Shown one piece after another: positions 53,025 through 61,505 of a DNA stretch of 61,505 nt. Both the position numbers and the translations under genes were made by a program. How positions within the stretch are numbered: the first letter of the stretch is position 1; each line of letters opens with the position of its first letter. Under the pieces are notes generated by a model. It worked only from the letters and a program-made list of their open reading frames with translations, did no database searches and had not been told where the DNA came from. The DNA is from Paenibacillaceae bacterium (GTDB lineage: Bacteria; Bacillota; Clostridia; Lachnospirales; Lachnospiraceae): assembly GCA_015057705.1 (NCBI GenBank), contig SVDU01000028.1, positions 1 to 61,505 on the forward strand, read 5' to 3'.

Positions 53025-53648
53025 TTAAAGCCCCATAATTTTTTTCCAGCCCGCATGCTGGAAGGTTCCAAGTACCAGCCCATAAGACAGGGCTTTTTCT
53101 CTGGGTACATCATGAGCTACAAATTCCCAGAGCTGCTGAAAAAATGACCGTGATAAAATGTGAATGATGGTGCTGTCAATCTCCATGACATCATGCCCCA
53201 GTTCCTTCATTGCCTCTACAAATTCCCAGGTTGAGGTTTCTTCTATCTCCGTTAGCTGGCTCAAATAACTGTCACAGTATTCTTTGCTGCTTTTGCAGAA
53301 GATTAATTTAAACAAATCAAACCGGTCATAAACATAATTCACCATCCATGGAACATTATCATCGGAGATCACATCAAGGGCTTTGGCCTGCTTTTCCGGG
53401 GGCAGTGCGGCAAAATTCACATGCATTGCTCTGTATTTTTCCATCAGTCCGTCTGCTGCATCTCCGGTCAGTTCCTCGAAAAGCGCCTCTTTTCCCGGAA
53501 AATATCCATAAATCGCTCCTGTTGTCACACAGGCTACTTTGGCAATCCGTCTTAAGGAAGCCCCTTGATAACCATATTTTAAAAATTCCTGTTTCCCCGC
53601 TTCAAGGATAGCGAGGCGTGTGTCATTTCCATTTATCTGAGTACTCAT
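53025..53648 (-). CDS. TetR-family transcriptional regulator
   Basis: 207-aa repressor. N-terminal HTH (residues 11-57: RLAILEAGKQEFLKYGYQGA, then TTGAIYGYFPGKEALFEEL) and a helical ligand domain. The ligand is unknown; two cysteines (CKSSKEYC) lie in the middle. ATG 53648 follows a GGAGGAT site. The first gene of tetR-ABC-ABC, with two tandem palindromes just before it that are very probably its own operators. Confidence 0.92.
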   Translation of the reverse strand: MSTQINGNDTRLAILEAGKQEFLKYGYQGASLRRIAKVACVTTGAIYGYFPGKEALFEELTGDAADGLMEKYRAMHVNFAALPPEKQAKALDVISDDNVPWMVNYVYDRFDLFKLIFCKSSKEYCDSYLSQLTEIEETSTWEFVEAMKELGHDVMEIDSTIIHILSRSFFQQLWEFVAHDVPREKALSYGLVLGTFQHAGWKKIMGL

Positions 53649-53660
53649 TTATCCTCCTTT

Positions 53661-53686
53661 ATAACACTGTTATATAACGATGTTAT
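53661..53686 (-). promoter_or_regulatory. Tandem TetR operators
   Basis: Two adjacent 13-bp inverted repeats: ATAACACTGTTAT (53661-53673, perfect) and ATAACGATGTTAT (53674-53686, one mismatch to the same pattern). They are 13 bp before tetR. Confidence 0.75.
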
Positions 53687-53694
53687 TATCATAC

Positions 53695-53722
53695 AAAAAA
53701 TGCAGGGCGTCAACACGCCCTG
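53695..53722 (-). terminator. Intrinsic terminator of the amino-acid ABC operon
   Basis: Perfect 9-bp GC-rich stem GCAGGGCGT/ACGCCCTGC (53702-53710 and 53714-53722) followed by ATTTTTTG on the minus strand. Confidence 0.93.
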
Positions 53723-53786
53723 CCGGTTAATTTTTCTCAATAACCCATATTTTTCTCTCATCGGTAAAAATTATCATCTGTCAGAT

Positions 53787-54665
53787 TTAAACCTGACCGC
53801 CTTCTACTACCAGATTCTCCGGATCAATTTCATCTCCGTATACAGGTTCTAAGGTTTCTTTATAATCCTGATGGAAGAACTGCTCCCCTGCCAAAGATTT
53901 AATTTCCTCATTCAGCCAGTTTAAAAGTTCCGTATTTCCTTTCTGCACTGCCGGAGCGATGGTATCAAGATTTCCGATGGATTCAATACCTACCGTAAAT
54001 CCCTTGTTCTGAAGCGCCCATGCAAGAACTTCGGTATTATCTGTGGAGAACGCATCCCCTCTTCCGTCGGCAAGAGCATCATACGCCTCCTGGTATTCAT
54101 CAAACTTTAACAGCTTTACTTCCGGGTGATTCTGGGAGAAATAAGTCTCAGCAGTCGTGCCTTTTACTACAATTAAAGTTTTATCTTTTAACTGGGAAAC
54201 ATCAGAGATGAGAGCCTTATCCGGTGATACCACTCCCAGCGCAACCTTCATATAAGGAAGGGCAAAATCTACCTGTTCCTTTCTTTCATCTGTAACTGTA
54301 AAATTAGCAAGTATAACATCAACCTTGGCAGATTTTAAGTATTCCACCCGGCTGGCAGCTTCCACGTAAACAAATTCCACTTTATCTTCACTGCCAAACA
54401 AATCTTTTGCAATTCTTTTTCCAAAGTAAACATCATATCCCTGGATCTTACCGTTGGAATCCACATATCCAAATGGATTTTTATCGCTGAATACTCCGAT
54501 GCGGATGGTACCGGCTTTCTTAATCTCATCAAGAGACCTGGCTTTTGCAGAGGGAGAAGCTTCCTGTGCCGGCGCTCCAGCCGGTGCTTTTGCCTGACTG
54601 CAGCCTGCTAAGAGTCCCGCTGCCATGGTGATTCCAAGTAATCCGCTTAATAATCCCTTTTTCAT
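53787..54665 (-). CDS. Amino-acid ABC transporter substrate-binding lipoprotein
   Basis: 292 aa. The signal peptide ends at lipobox LLAGCSQ, so it is tethered to the outer face of the membrane. A family 3 solute-binding domain (about 45-280) has GTIRIGVFSDKNPFGYVDSN at its start, TVTDERKEQVDFALPYM (hinge and ligand region) and FSTDNTEVLAWAL. It resembles the cysteine-binding CjaA/PEB1 group. Cys specificity is supported by the Cys-rich leader peptide that precedes the operon, not by direct residue analysis. Last gene of a four-gene operon. Confidence 0.92.
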   Translation of the reverse strand: MKKGLLSGLLGITMAAGLLAGCSQAKAPAGAPAQEASPSAKARSLDEIKKAGTIRIGVFSDKNPFGYVDSNGKIQGYDVYFGKRIAKDLFGSEDKVEFVYVEAASRVEYLKSAKVDVILANFTVTDERKEQVDFALPYMKVALGVVSPDKALISDVSQLKDKTLIVVKGTTAETYFSQNHPEVKLLKFDEYQEAYDALADGRGDAFSTDNTEVLAWALQNKGFTVGIESIGNLDTIAPAVQKGNTELLNWLNEEIKSLAGEQFFHQDYKETLEPVYGDEIDPENLVVEGGQV

Positions 54666-54683
54666 AAATAATATCCTCCTTTT

Positions 54684-55436
54684 CTATCGAGCTTCATAAT
54701 GAAACATATTTAAAAATTGCTTTGCTCTCTCAGTTTGTGGTGAGTTAAAAAACTCCTCCGGACTTCCCTCTTCTACGACTACTCCCTGATTCATAAACAG
54801 GACCCGGTCTGCAACTGCCCTTGCAAATTCCATCTCATGGGTTACAATCACCATTGTCATTCCCTCTCTGGCAAGCTTAAGCACTACCTGAAGAACTTCC
54901 CGGACCATCTCCGGATCCAAAGCAGCCGTTATCTCATCGAGGAGAAGGATCTCCGGATGCATCATAAGCGCCCGCACAATGGCAACTCTCTGTTTTTGAC
55001 CGCCTGACAGCTGTCTGGGGTAGACATCTGTTTTATCCGACAGGCCCACCCGTTTTAAAAGCTCCTCAGCCTCTTTTTTTACTTCTGATTTTTGTCTCTT
55101 TTGAACCTGAATGGGAGCCAGAAGTATGTTATCCAGAATGGTCAGATGAGGAAATAAATCATAGCTTTGAAATACCATTCCAATTTTTTGTCTCAATTCA
55201 TAAACATCTTTATTCGCCCTGTCAATGACACGGTCTTTAAAACGAATGGTGCCGGAATCCACTGGCTCCAGCATGTTTAAACATCGTAAAAAGGTACTTT
55301 TTCCACAGCCGGATGGACCAATTATTACAACCACCTCTCCCTTTTTCAGAGAAAATGTAATGTCGTTTAAAACCTTTAATCCATTTTCATAGGATTTATT
55401 CAGCTGCTCCGTCTTTAAAATTTCTTCCACTTTCAT
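54684..55436 (-). CDS. Polar amino-acid ABC transporter ATPase
   Basis: 250-aa GlnQ/TcyC-type ATPase powering the two permeases. Walker [10 protein letters not shown] (about 37-45), Q-loop [11 protein letters not shown], signature QLSGGQKQR, Walker [13 protein letters not shown] (Ile where most relatives have Pro or Ala) and H-loop VTHEM. The ATG at 55436 is seven bases after GAGGG and two bases behind the permease stop. A TTG six bases upstream is rejected. Confidence 0.94.
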   Translation of the reverse strand: MKVEEILKTEQLNKSYENGLKVLNDITFSLKKGEVVVIIGPSGCGKSTFLRCLNMLEPVDSGTIRFKDRVIDRANKDVYELRQKIGMVFQSYDLFPHLTILDNILLAPIQVQKRQKSEVKKEAEELLKRVGLSDKTDVYPRQLSGGQKQRVAIVRALMMHPEILLLDEITAALDPEMVREVLQVVLKLAREGMTMVIVTHEMEFARAVADRVLFMNQGVVVEEGSPEEFFNSPQTERAKQFLNMFHYEAR

Positions 55437-55438
55437 AA

Positions 55439-56116
55439 TCAATCCCTCAATTTCTTATCTAACAGAGCCGCTGCCCTGGAAAATGGGTAACAGACTGCAA
55501 AATACATGATAAAGATAACGCCGTAAACCCAAAGTGCTGCATCCGGAACTGTATAGCGGGAGGCGTCGATAATCTGCTTTCCCACCTTGACCACCTCAAT
55601 TACGCCGATCAGAACTACCAAAGATGTGGTTTTTACCATTCTTGTAAGAAGATTCATCATAGACGGTAAAAGCCGGCGAATGGTCTGAGGTATGATGATG
55701 TGGCGGTAAACACCTATTTTGCCAAAGCCAAGGGCATAACCGCTTTGATACTGATGAACAGGTATGGACTCCAGTGCACTCCGCACCAGATCCCCCATCT
55801 CGGCGGTTCCCCAGAAGGTGAATACCAGCACTGCGGCGGCTCCTCCTGATAAATTCATATTTAAATGCTTTGCAGCCCCAAAATAAACAAGAAACAAAAG
55901 TACCAGCTGGGGCATAATCCGTACTGTCTCAAGATACAGACGGCAAAGAAAACGTACGGGCTTTTTCGTGCTGGTCATTACCATTCCAAACAGCATTCCA
56001 AGGCAGATGGAAAAAAACATTGATATTACTGCAAGCTTTAGTGAAACCCATAAACCTTCCCACAGCCTCAAAAAGTTATTTCCCTGAAACAGGATCTGAA
56101 TTCCCAAATTCTGCAT
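55439..56116 (-). CDS. Polar amino-acid ABC transporter permease (second)
   Basis: 225-aa HisM/GlnP-type permease with about five membrane helices. The EAA loop that contacts the ATPase is [20 protein letters not shown] (about 128-147). The start ATG 56116 lies 41 bases inside the preceding permease gene and has its own strong site (AAGGAGG, seven bases), so the long overlap is genuine. Probably forms a heterodimer with the other permease. Confidence 0.93.
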   Translation of the reverse strand: MQNLGIQILFQGNNFLRLWEGLWVSLKLAVISMFFSICLGMLFGMVMTSTKKPVRFLCRLYLETVRIMPQLVLLFLVYFGAAKHLNMNLSGGAAAVLVFTFWGTAEMGDLVRSALESIPVHQYQSGYALGFGKIGVYRHIIIPQTIRRLLPSMMNLLTRMVKTTSLVVLIGVIEVVKVGKQIIDASRYTVPDAALWVYGVIFIMYFAVCYPFSRAAALLDKKLRD

Positions 56117-56756
56117 ACCGCACCCTCCTTTCCAACAAGGTACAAAAAACGGATACTGGCAGAAGAATCAGTAAATATGATATAACCAGCATGAAAAGTG
56201 CCTCGTCTGTCTTATAGTAAATACCAATCAGATCCTTTGCCACAAACATAAGATCTGCAAGAGCAACTGCGCTGAATACAGAGGTTTCCTTTATCAGGAA
56301 AATGATATTGGCGCAGAACACAGGAACGGAAGTTGCGATCGCCTGGGGAAGTATAATGAAACGGAATATCTGAAGCCCCGTCATTCCCAGACTTAAACCG
56401 GAATCTGTCTGGATCTTTGGAATCTGTTCAATTCCGGTACGGAATGCCTCCGCCATATAACTTCCTCCCAGGAATGCCAGACCTGCAATGGCACAAGTCT
56501 CTGAACTTAGTACAATTCCAATCTTAGGCAGACCGAAATACAGGAAAAACAGCTGGATTAACAAAGGTGTATTTCTTGATATCTCTATGTACCCGTTCAC
56601 AATGGCTGTTAATAGCGGTATTTTAAAAATCTTTACCAGACTGCACAACAGACCGATCACAACTGACAGCAAGATTCCCCAAAATGCAATGGTCAGTGTT
56701 AAACCTGCGGCACTGACGTAAAGCGGTGCATACGTACGTATAAATTCAAAGTCCAT
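56076..56756 (-). CDS. Polar amino-acid ABC transporter permease (first)
   Basis: 226-aa permease, first structural gene of the operon. About five membrane helices, signature YIEISRNTPLLIQLFFLYFG (about 57-76) and EAA loop SGLSLGMTGLQIFRFIILPQ. Its ribosome site (AAAGGAG) begins only about 12 bp after the T-tract of the attenuator terminator, so expression requires read-through of that terminator. The four genes run permease-permease-ATPase-binding protein. Confidence 0.93.
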   Translation of the reverse strand: MDFEFIRTYAPLYVSAAGLTLTIAFWGILLSVVIGLLCSLVKIFKIPLLTAIVNGYIEISRNTPLLIQLFFLYFGLPKIGIVLSSETCAIAGLAFLGGSYMAEAFRTGIEQIPKIQTDSGLSLGMTGLQIFRFIILPQAIATSVPVFCANIIFLIKETSVFSAVALADLMFVAKDLIGIYYKTDEALFMLVISYLLILLPVSVFCTLLERRVRYAEFGNSDPVSGK

Positions 56757-56780
56757 ATTCGTATCTCCTTTGATATCATG

Positions 56781-56861
56781 AAAAAAGGAGTCAGATGAAC
56801 GCCCATCTGCCCCCTTACTTCCATGTCTGGTCTGTCACAGGAATTTTGCAGGAAATCAGAT
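56781..56861 (-). promoter_or_regulatory. Attenuator: terminator with alternative antiterminator
   Basis: Terminator: arms 56804-56814 and 56787-56797 (CAGATG/CATCTG plus four GC-rich pairs, one mismatch) followed by TTTTTT (56786-56781). Competing structure: ATCTG (56857-56861) and ATTTCC (56851-56856) can pair, nested, with CAGAT (56805-56809) and GGAAGT (56817-56822), which disrupts the terminator. The 5' strand overlaps the leader-peptide stop codon. The pairing scheme is read by eye. Confidence 0.75.
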
Positions 56862-56966
56862 ATTTATACGCGCACTGGAAAAAAACGTATCTCTTCTTGC
56901 GAAGCATCTACAGCAAAAACAACAACGACTCATATTTTCCCGTACAGCCATAAATAAATGATTCAT
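56856..56966 (-). CDS. Cysteine-rich leader peptide (attenuation uORF)
   Basis: 36 codons starting at ATG 56966 (GGGAG ten bases upstream). Further ATGs at 56975 and 56933 are in the same frame. The product contains CCFCCRC at 56904-56924, five Cys codons (TGT TGT TTT TGC TGT AGA TGC) in seven, and ends at TGA 56856-56858, on the antiterminator strand. The ORF lies between a strong promoter and the intrinsic terminator before an amino-acid importer. Established logic of ribosome-mediated attenuation implies that stalling at Cys codons when Cys-tRNA is scarce lets the operon be read. I know no family name for this peptide. Confidence 0.85.
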   Translation of the reverse strand: MNHLFMAVRENMSRCCFCCRCFARRDTFFSSARINI

Positions 56967-57005
56967 TTTTTTCATTCTCCCTATAAACATACTATTTATA
57001 TATGT

Positions 57006-57034
57006 ATAATACTATGATGAAAACTATTTGTCAA
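57006..57034 (-). promoter_or_regulatory. Strong sigma-A promoter of the amino-acid ABC operon
   Basis: Minus-strand perfect TTGACA (57029-57034), 17-bp spacer, TATTAT (57006-57011). It gives a leader of about 240 nt before the first permease. Confidence 0.88.
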
Positions 57035-57062
57035 TTATTTTTTATCAGAAAATGACTGGCAC

Positions 57063-57106
57063 AAAAAAATGCCCTGGTAAGCAGCTATCAACCACTTATC
57101 AGGGCA
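57063..57106 (-). terminator. Intrinsic terminator of the chemoreceptor gene
   Basis: 12-bp stem TGCCCTGRTAAG/CTTACCAGGGCA (57070-57081 and 57095-57106, one G-T pair) followed by TTTTTTTG on the minus strand. Confidence 0.92.
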
Positions 57107-57129
57107 CATCTTATTAATTTAGAAAGAAT

Positions 57130-59085
57130 TTAGAGCTGGTCACTTGTATCAGAAAGCTGGAATTGCATAATCAGTTCTTTTAACATCTGCATCTGGCTTA
57201 GCAATTCTTCGCTGGTAGCGGCGCTTTCTTCTGCTGTCGCTGAGTTAGACTGGGTAACCATGGAAATCTTCTGCATACCGCCCTCTAGCTGGGATACACT
57301 GTCCGCCTGGCTCTTTAATGACTGGGATACCTTGGATACAAGCGTATCGATTGTATTGGTCTGCTCTACAATCTTTTTAAATACTTCAGCAGTGGACTGC
57401 GTATTTCGTTTTCCCTGTGCCACGGATTCCATGGTGCTGTGGATTAAATCGGTTGTCTGCTTTGCAGCATCCGCACTTTTTCCAGCCAGCTCTCTCACCT
57501 CATCTGCAACAACGGAAAATCCTTTTCCTGCTTCCCCTGCACGGGCTGCCTCTATGGCTGCATTCAATGCCAGGATATTGGTCTGGAATGCAATATCATC
57601 AATAATATGTATGATTTCCTGAATTTTCTTGGAAGAGGAATCAATGGTTGCCATGGATTCCTGAAGCTTTTTCATCTCTTCATCTCCCTGTCTGGTCTCG
57701 AGAATTGCGGATTCCGTCATATCCTTTATGGTAAGGGAATACTGGGCATTATCCTTTATGTGGCTTGAGACCGCCTCCAGGGATGAAATTAAGCTCTCTG
57801 TAGTAGCCGCCTGCTCCGTGGAATTGGCAGCCAGATTTTGTCCTCCCAAAGCGACCTGAGCGGAGCTTGCACCTACCTGATCTGCGGAACAGGCGATGTT
57901 TTTTAAGGTGATGTTAAGGGAAGAAAGAATCTTTAAAAGGGCAGTCTGAATGGGAACAAAATCCCCCATATACTCCACAGAACTTGTAACAGTCAGATCA
58001 TTATTGGCCACAGCATTCAGCACATGGGAAATATCCATGATATAAGACCGAAGTTCTCTGATGGTATTGTGAAGCGCAAGAATCAGACGGGCGCTTTCAT
58101 CCTTTCCCTTGGTAATCTCTACATCATCCTGCAAATCGCCATGAGCCAGTCGTTCAATGCGCCTGGTCGCCTCAAGAATTGGCCTGGTTATCCGCTGTGC
58201 AAAGACTCTTATAATCAGAATAGAGGCCAAAAGAAGAATCAGACCGGTAATCACACTCATCAGCAGAGTATTGCGCACATTTCCTTCAATCTGCGTAAGT
58301 GGAGTCGTCACTGCCACAGACCAGCCCTCCGGACCGCTAAGAGGAATATATCCCACCAGGCGGCGGACCCCTTTGTAATAACTGAATCCCGTTCCGGTTT
58401 TACCATCCATCATTGCCTTAAAAATCTTAGCGGTAGGCTCATATGAGGAATCCTGCTTTGCCAGTTCAATGTAATCCTTTGGATTACTTACATTACCGGC
58501 ATCTGGATGAATCACGGTTTTTCCTTCCTTATTTACTACAAATGCATATCCGCTTTCTCCAATTTTGATCTTTGTCAGTTCATCACTGAACACTTTATAA
58601 GGGAGAAGACCGTAAAGCACTTTTCCAGTGGTGCCAATGGGAGCTCCGATATAAAACACTAAATTATTATCTTCCTTGACAAACGGACTGGAAATATAAG
58701 TTACTCCGCTGACTGCCTGTTTAAAAAACTCCTGATCCCCAATCTGGTCCCCTTTATCATTGTTACCCTTGGAATCAGCGATTGTAATATAAGCAAACCC
58801 AGATGCCTGTGCTTCTTCTTCCAGAAGACGCTTCTGTTCTGCTGCAGAAGTTTTTCCGTCTGCCAGAAAACTCTTTGATGCAGTAATCTTAATCTGATTC
58901 CGGTAGATGTCAAGTACAGAATCAATTCCCTGCTGATAGGATGCCGCCAGATAGGATGAATTTTTCTTTGCTTCTGTAAGAGAACTCTGATAATAAAAAA
59001 TAGAAGTGATAGCAGTCAGGAACCCAACTGTTAAAACTAATAACAATGAAACAAAAACTATAAGCTTGCTTTTTAAGTATTTCAT
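57130..59085 (-). CDS. Methyl-accepting chemotaxis protein
   Basis: 651-aa transmembrane chemoreceptor. Helix 1 (about 8-30), extracellular dCache-type sensor (about 35-275, with [20 protein letters not shown] in the membrane-proximal lobe), helix 2 (about 283-303), HAMP (about 305-360) and a cytoplasmic signalling domain with the hairpin tip [20 protein letters not shown] and [19 protein letters not shown]. Ligand unknown. It sits next to a second receptor but no che or flagellar genes are in the window. Start ATG 59085 with GGAGGAGG upstream. Confidence 0.94.
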   Translation of the reverse strand: MKYLKSKLIVFVSLLLVLTVGFLTAITSIFYYQSSLTEAKKNSSYLAASYQQGIDSVLDIYRNQIKITASKSFLADGKTSAAEQKRLLEEEAQASGFAYITIADSKGNNDKGDQIGDQEFFKQAVSGVTYISSPFVKEDNNLVFYIGAPIGTTGKVLYGLLPYKVFSDELTKIKIGESGYAFVVNKEGKTVIHPDAGNVSNPKDYIELAKQDSSYEPTAKIFKAMMDGKTGTGFSYYKGVRRLVGYIPLSGPEGWSVAVTTPLTQIEGNVRNTLLMSVITGLILLLASILIIRVFAQRITRPILEATRRIERLAHGDLQDDVEITKGKDESARLILALHNTIRELRSYIMDISHVLNAVANNDLTVTSSVEYMGDFVPIQTALLKILSSLNITLKNIACSADQVGASSAQVALGGQNLAANSTEQAATTESLISSLEAVSSHIKDNAQYSLTIKDMTESAILETRQGDEEMKKLQESMATIDSSSKKIQEIIHIIDDIAFQTNILALNAAIEAARAGEAGKGFSVVADEVRELAGKSADAAKQTTDLIHSTMESVAQGKRNTQSTAEVFKKIVEQTNTIDTLVSKVSQSLKSQADSVSQLEGGMQKISMVTQSNSATAEESAATSEELLSQMQMLKELIMQFQLSDTSDQL

Positions 59086-59153
59086 AAATACTTATGCCTC
59101 CTCCATAGAATAATCCGGAAAATAAACATCTTGGTGCTTTAAATCTCCGGAGC

Positions 59154-59183
59154 AAAAAAGAGGGAGATCACTCCCCCTTCTTT
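59154..59183 (-). terminator. Terminator between the two chemoreceptor genes
   Basis: 13-bp hairpin (G-rich arm 59171-59183, loop 59167-59170, arm 59154-59166) ending in TTTTTT on the minus strand. It begins about four bases after the start site predicted for the promoter at 59194-59222. Confidence 0.85.
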
Positions 59184-59193
59184 ATTTACATCC

Positions 59194-59222
59194 AGTATAT
59201 TCCTTTTTTTTAAATGTGTCAA
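59194..59222 (-). promoter_or_regulatory. Sigma-A-type promoter upstream of the chemoreceptor gene
   Basis: Minus-strand TTGACA (59217-59222), 17-bp spacer, TATACT (59194-59199). Excellent match, yet immediately followed by a terminator hairpin. Confidence 0.65.
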
Positions 59223-59308
59223 AATGGTTTTACAATTTTCGACAAAATTATTGATAAGATCTATCAGTAAAGGAGGGCAGGCATTTTTCGGATACTACAG
59301 TAATATTC

Positions 59309-61363
59309 TCAGCTAAGTTTAAATTTCCCCACTTCATCCCGAAGTGTCTGCGCCTGAGCTGCCAGTTCCTCACTGGAAGCAGAGCTTTCCTCTGCAGTTG
59401 CAGCATTGGATTGTACCACTGACGATACCTGATTGAGGGCCTGGTGCATCTGTATAGCTGCTTCTGCCTGTGATTTGGAGGAAGCTTCAATTTCTCCGAT
59501 AACCGTTTCTACAAAACCAGAGTTTACCGCAACTTCATTTAACGTTTCTGCAGTAATAACCACCAGTTTTTCTCCCTTTGATACGGTTTCTGAAGAATGT
59601 ACAATAATGGCTGCCGTCTGTCCGGCTGCTTCGGCTGATTTTTCAGCAAGACTTCGGACCTCATCCGCCACTACTGCAAATCCCTTTCCTGCTTCTCCTG
59701 CCCTTGCAGCTTCCACCGCTGCATTCAGCGCCAGAATATTGGTCTGGAAAGCAATGTCTTCAATTACTTTTGTAATGCTGTTTATTTTATCGGAAGAGCT
59801 GCTGATCTCCCTCATAGCTGATCTTAACTGTTCCATAAATTCATTACTCTTTAAAAGTCCCTGTGACGATACCTGGACGGAACCTGCGGCTTTCTTTACC
59901 TGCTCTAAATTCTGTTGTGCCTGATCAGACATTGATTCAATGGAAGCACTTAATTCTTCAATGGTTGCCGCCTGCTCCGCGGAACCGGAAGCCAGGGTCT
60001 GGGCTCCCTGAGATACCTGATCTGCCCCGATTCCCACCTCATCTGCACTGGCCTGTATGAGCTTTAATGTCCTGTTTAAAGACTGGGAAATGGTTAAAAG
60101 CGCTTCTTTCACCGGTGCAAACTCACCTTTATAATCCTGATGAAGCTCTATCTGCATATTTCCTTCAGCCATTACCTGAAGTACCTGGGTGATCTCATGG
60201 ATATATCCAATATACCTGTTTAACTGGACCACTGTGCGGTTTAATGCAAACGCCATCTGCCCTGTTTCATCATTGGAGCTTACATCTGCTGATATATCCA
60301 GTCTGCCGTCAGCAATCAGATTGGCCGTTATCGTCAGCTTTTTAAGAGGTGCAACAATCATTTTGGAAATAATCAGAATCATGACAATTACCACAAGTAA
60401 TGCAACCGCAAAAACTCCGATCATGGATACCGTAATCGCCCTGTATCCTTCATAAAACTCTTTTACCGGAAGGCCTGCGGCTACTGTCCAGCCGGTATCC
60501 CCTACCTTACGTACATAACCTTCCGCCTCAGACTGATTTGAAGTAAAGGAAAGAAATCCTTCTGTGGAAGAAGAAAGGGCTTCTTTCATGTTCTGGGAAA
60601 TATTAAGATCTGCTATCTTTTTATTTACCATATCCTTGTCCGGATGAAAGATTACCTGCCCCTCTTTTGATGTCAGTATGTAAAATCCGGTTTCTCCAAG
60701 CTGGTATGAACCTATGGTGTTTACCAGTCCATCAAGAGAAAAATCAATTCCTACCGCTCCGATGATTTCTTTCCCATCTGCTGCAAAGACAGGTGCTATA
60801 ATACTTACAATCTGAGCCTTGGTAGCAAAATCCTCAAAAGGCTCTGTCATAATGGTACTTCCAGAATTTACAAGAAGCTGATACCACGGACGTTCTTTCA
60901 CACGATAGGTCTGATCTGAAACAAAGCCATCTGACTGTGCCAGCTGGCTGGAATCAATATCTGCAACCCAGAATGCTACCACGGATTCCTTATCCTTCTC
61001 ATATGACCGGATCATAGTCTGTTTGATATCATCAAATCCCGGAGCAGATGATACGTTTGTCCCAGGCTTTAGATCCTGAAAGAACTTTTGAAATGCGATT
61101 GTGTCTGACAGCTGTCCGGCTTTATGTTTATATTGATTAAAATAACCTTCCATCTCCTCAGCCGCTGCCTGTGTTCTTGCAGTCAGTTCTTTTTCTGTCA
61201 TTTCTTCCACACTTGATTTAACCAGAAACAAGATGACAGCACCTACGATGCAAAAAGATATAATGACAGGGATTCCAACAAAAAAAAGTATTTTAGTCAG
61301 CAGGCTTTTTAAACCATATTTGTGAACCTTTTTCCCGCTTTTTTCAGAAGTATGCTCCGACAT
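59309..61363 (-). CDS. Methyl-accepting chemotaxis protein
   Basis: 684-aa chemoreceptor. Short basic N terminus, helix 1 (about 20-42), dCache_1 sensor (about 45-290: [60 protein letters not shown]), helix 2 (about 295-320), HAMP, and signalling domain with tip [20 protein letters not shown] and [16 protein letters not shown]. Sensor sequences differ clearly from the neighbouring receptor, so different ligands are likely. ATG 61363 follows GGAG by six bases. Confidence 0.94.
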   Translation of the reverse strand: MSEHTSEKSGKKVHKYGLKSLLTKILFFVGIPVIISFCIVGAVILFLVKSSVEEMTEKELTARTQAAAEEMEGYFNQYKHKAGQLSDTIAFQKFFQDLKPGTNVSSAPGFDDIKQTMIRSYEKDKESVVAFWVADIDSSQLAQSDGFVSDQTYRVKERPWYQLLVNSGSTIMTEPFEDFATKAQIVSIIAPVFAADGKEIIGAVGIDFSLDGLVNTIGSYQLGETGFYILTSKEGQVIFHPDKDMVNKKIADLNISQNMKEALSSSTEGFLSFTSNQSEAEGYVRKVGDTGWTVAAGLPVKEFYEGYRAITVSMIGVFAVALLVVIVMILIISKMIVAPLKKLTITANLIADGRLDISADVSSNDETGQMAFALNRTVVQLNRYIGYIHEITQVLQVMAEGNMQIELHQDYKGEFAPVKEALLTISQSLNRTLKLIQASADEVGIGADQVSQGAQTLASGSAEQAATIEELSASIESMSDQAQQNLEQVKKAAGSVQVSSQGLLKSNEFMEQLRSAMREISSSSDKINSITKVIEDIAFQTNILALNAAVEAARAGEAGKGFAVVADEVRSLAEKSAEAAGQTAAIIVHSSETVSKGEKLVVITAETLNEVAVNSGFVETVIGEIEASSKSQAEAAIQMHQALNQVSSVVQSNAATAEESSASSEELAAQAQTLRDEVGKFKLS

Positions 61364-61484
61364 AGTTTTCTCCTTTTTTCAACTTATTTCTGGGCGCTCA
61401 GGCTTTATCTAATCCGGTTTTATTTAGAAAATTACTGCAAAACCATGATTGGAGTTGATGTATAAAATGCACGCCTCTAATATT

Positions 61485-61505
61485 CGCAGTATACTTGATA
61501 CTGCG
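61485..61505. repeat. Inverted repeat at window end
   Basis: CGCAGTAT-ACTTG-ATACTGCG, a perfect 8-bp inverted repeat cut by the window edge. It could be a terminator stem or operator; not resolvable. The rest of 61364-61484 shows no gene. Confidence 0.4.

Noticed and set aside
56076-56116. 41-bp permease gene overlap as a sign of frameshift or mis-start
   Set aside because: The internal ATG has its own AAGGAGG site and the encoded N terminus is normal, so the overlap is genuine.
1-61505. CRISPR arrays, tRNA/rRNA genes, T-box or classic riboswitches, transposases
   Set aside because: No regularly spaced repeats, no tRNA-like cloverleaf, no T-box GGTGGNACCGCG-type motif and no transposase or integrase ORF were found by reading both strands; a covariance-model scan would be needed to exclude weak riboswitches.

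Overview
The window looks like a chromosomal segment of an anaerobic, moderately low-GC clostridium, most likely a Lachnospiraceae member (Clostridium cluster XIVa / Lacrimispora-like). The grounds are an oxygen-independent class III ribonucleotide reductase, a two-centre desulfoferrodoxin, clostridial-type housekeeping sigma, ScpA/ScpB, QueH and DUF4317, strong AGGAGG ribosome sites, frequent GTG/TTG starts and sigma-A promoters with 17-bp spacers. Taxonomy is inferred from gene content only. No rRNA, tRNA, CRISPR array, intact insertion sequence or prophage was seen. Nearly all genes lie on the minus strand.

0-31 kb is mainly core genome: gltB-gltD (glutamate synthase), an HPr-like carrier, queH, rpoD, and an argF-led operon (argF, small membrane protein, birA, mutY, lipid kinase) behind an arginine-repressor-like site. 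Next come a patatin-like hydrolase, an SPFH/NfeD pair, MATE transporter-nadE-rRNA methylase, an Rrf2 regulator, nrdD with a fused glutaredoxin domain, the scpA-scpB-dut-TPR lipoprotein-hflX operon, a membrane phosphodiesterase, a D-Ala-D-Ala carboxypeptidase and a NUDIX hydrolase.

31-42 kb is a mosaic of small units: PAP2-like membrane enzyme, glycosyltransferase with CPBP protease, carbamate kinase-like protein, PhzF with a divergent HxlR regulator, PdaA-type deacetylase, SulP transporter, a Crp/Fnr regulator, and a full-length FokI-type restriction endonuclease with no methyltransferase in the window.

42-57 kb has a sulfur/amino-acid theme. One block is patB (C-S lyase)-APC permease-GntR-MFS-ridA. 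It is followed by DUF4317, desulfoferrodoxin, a TetR-controlled ABC pair with two tandem operators, and a four-gene polar amino-acid ABC importer. The importer is preceded by what looks like a complete ribosome-mediated attenuator: promoter, short ORF with five cysteine codons in seven (CCFCCRC), a possible antiterminator overlapping the short ORF's stop codon, and an intrinsic terminator just before the first permease gene. I infer a cysteine/cystine importer controlled by Cys-tRNA supply. This is the most notable finding. The window ends with two methyl-accepting chemotaxis proteins.
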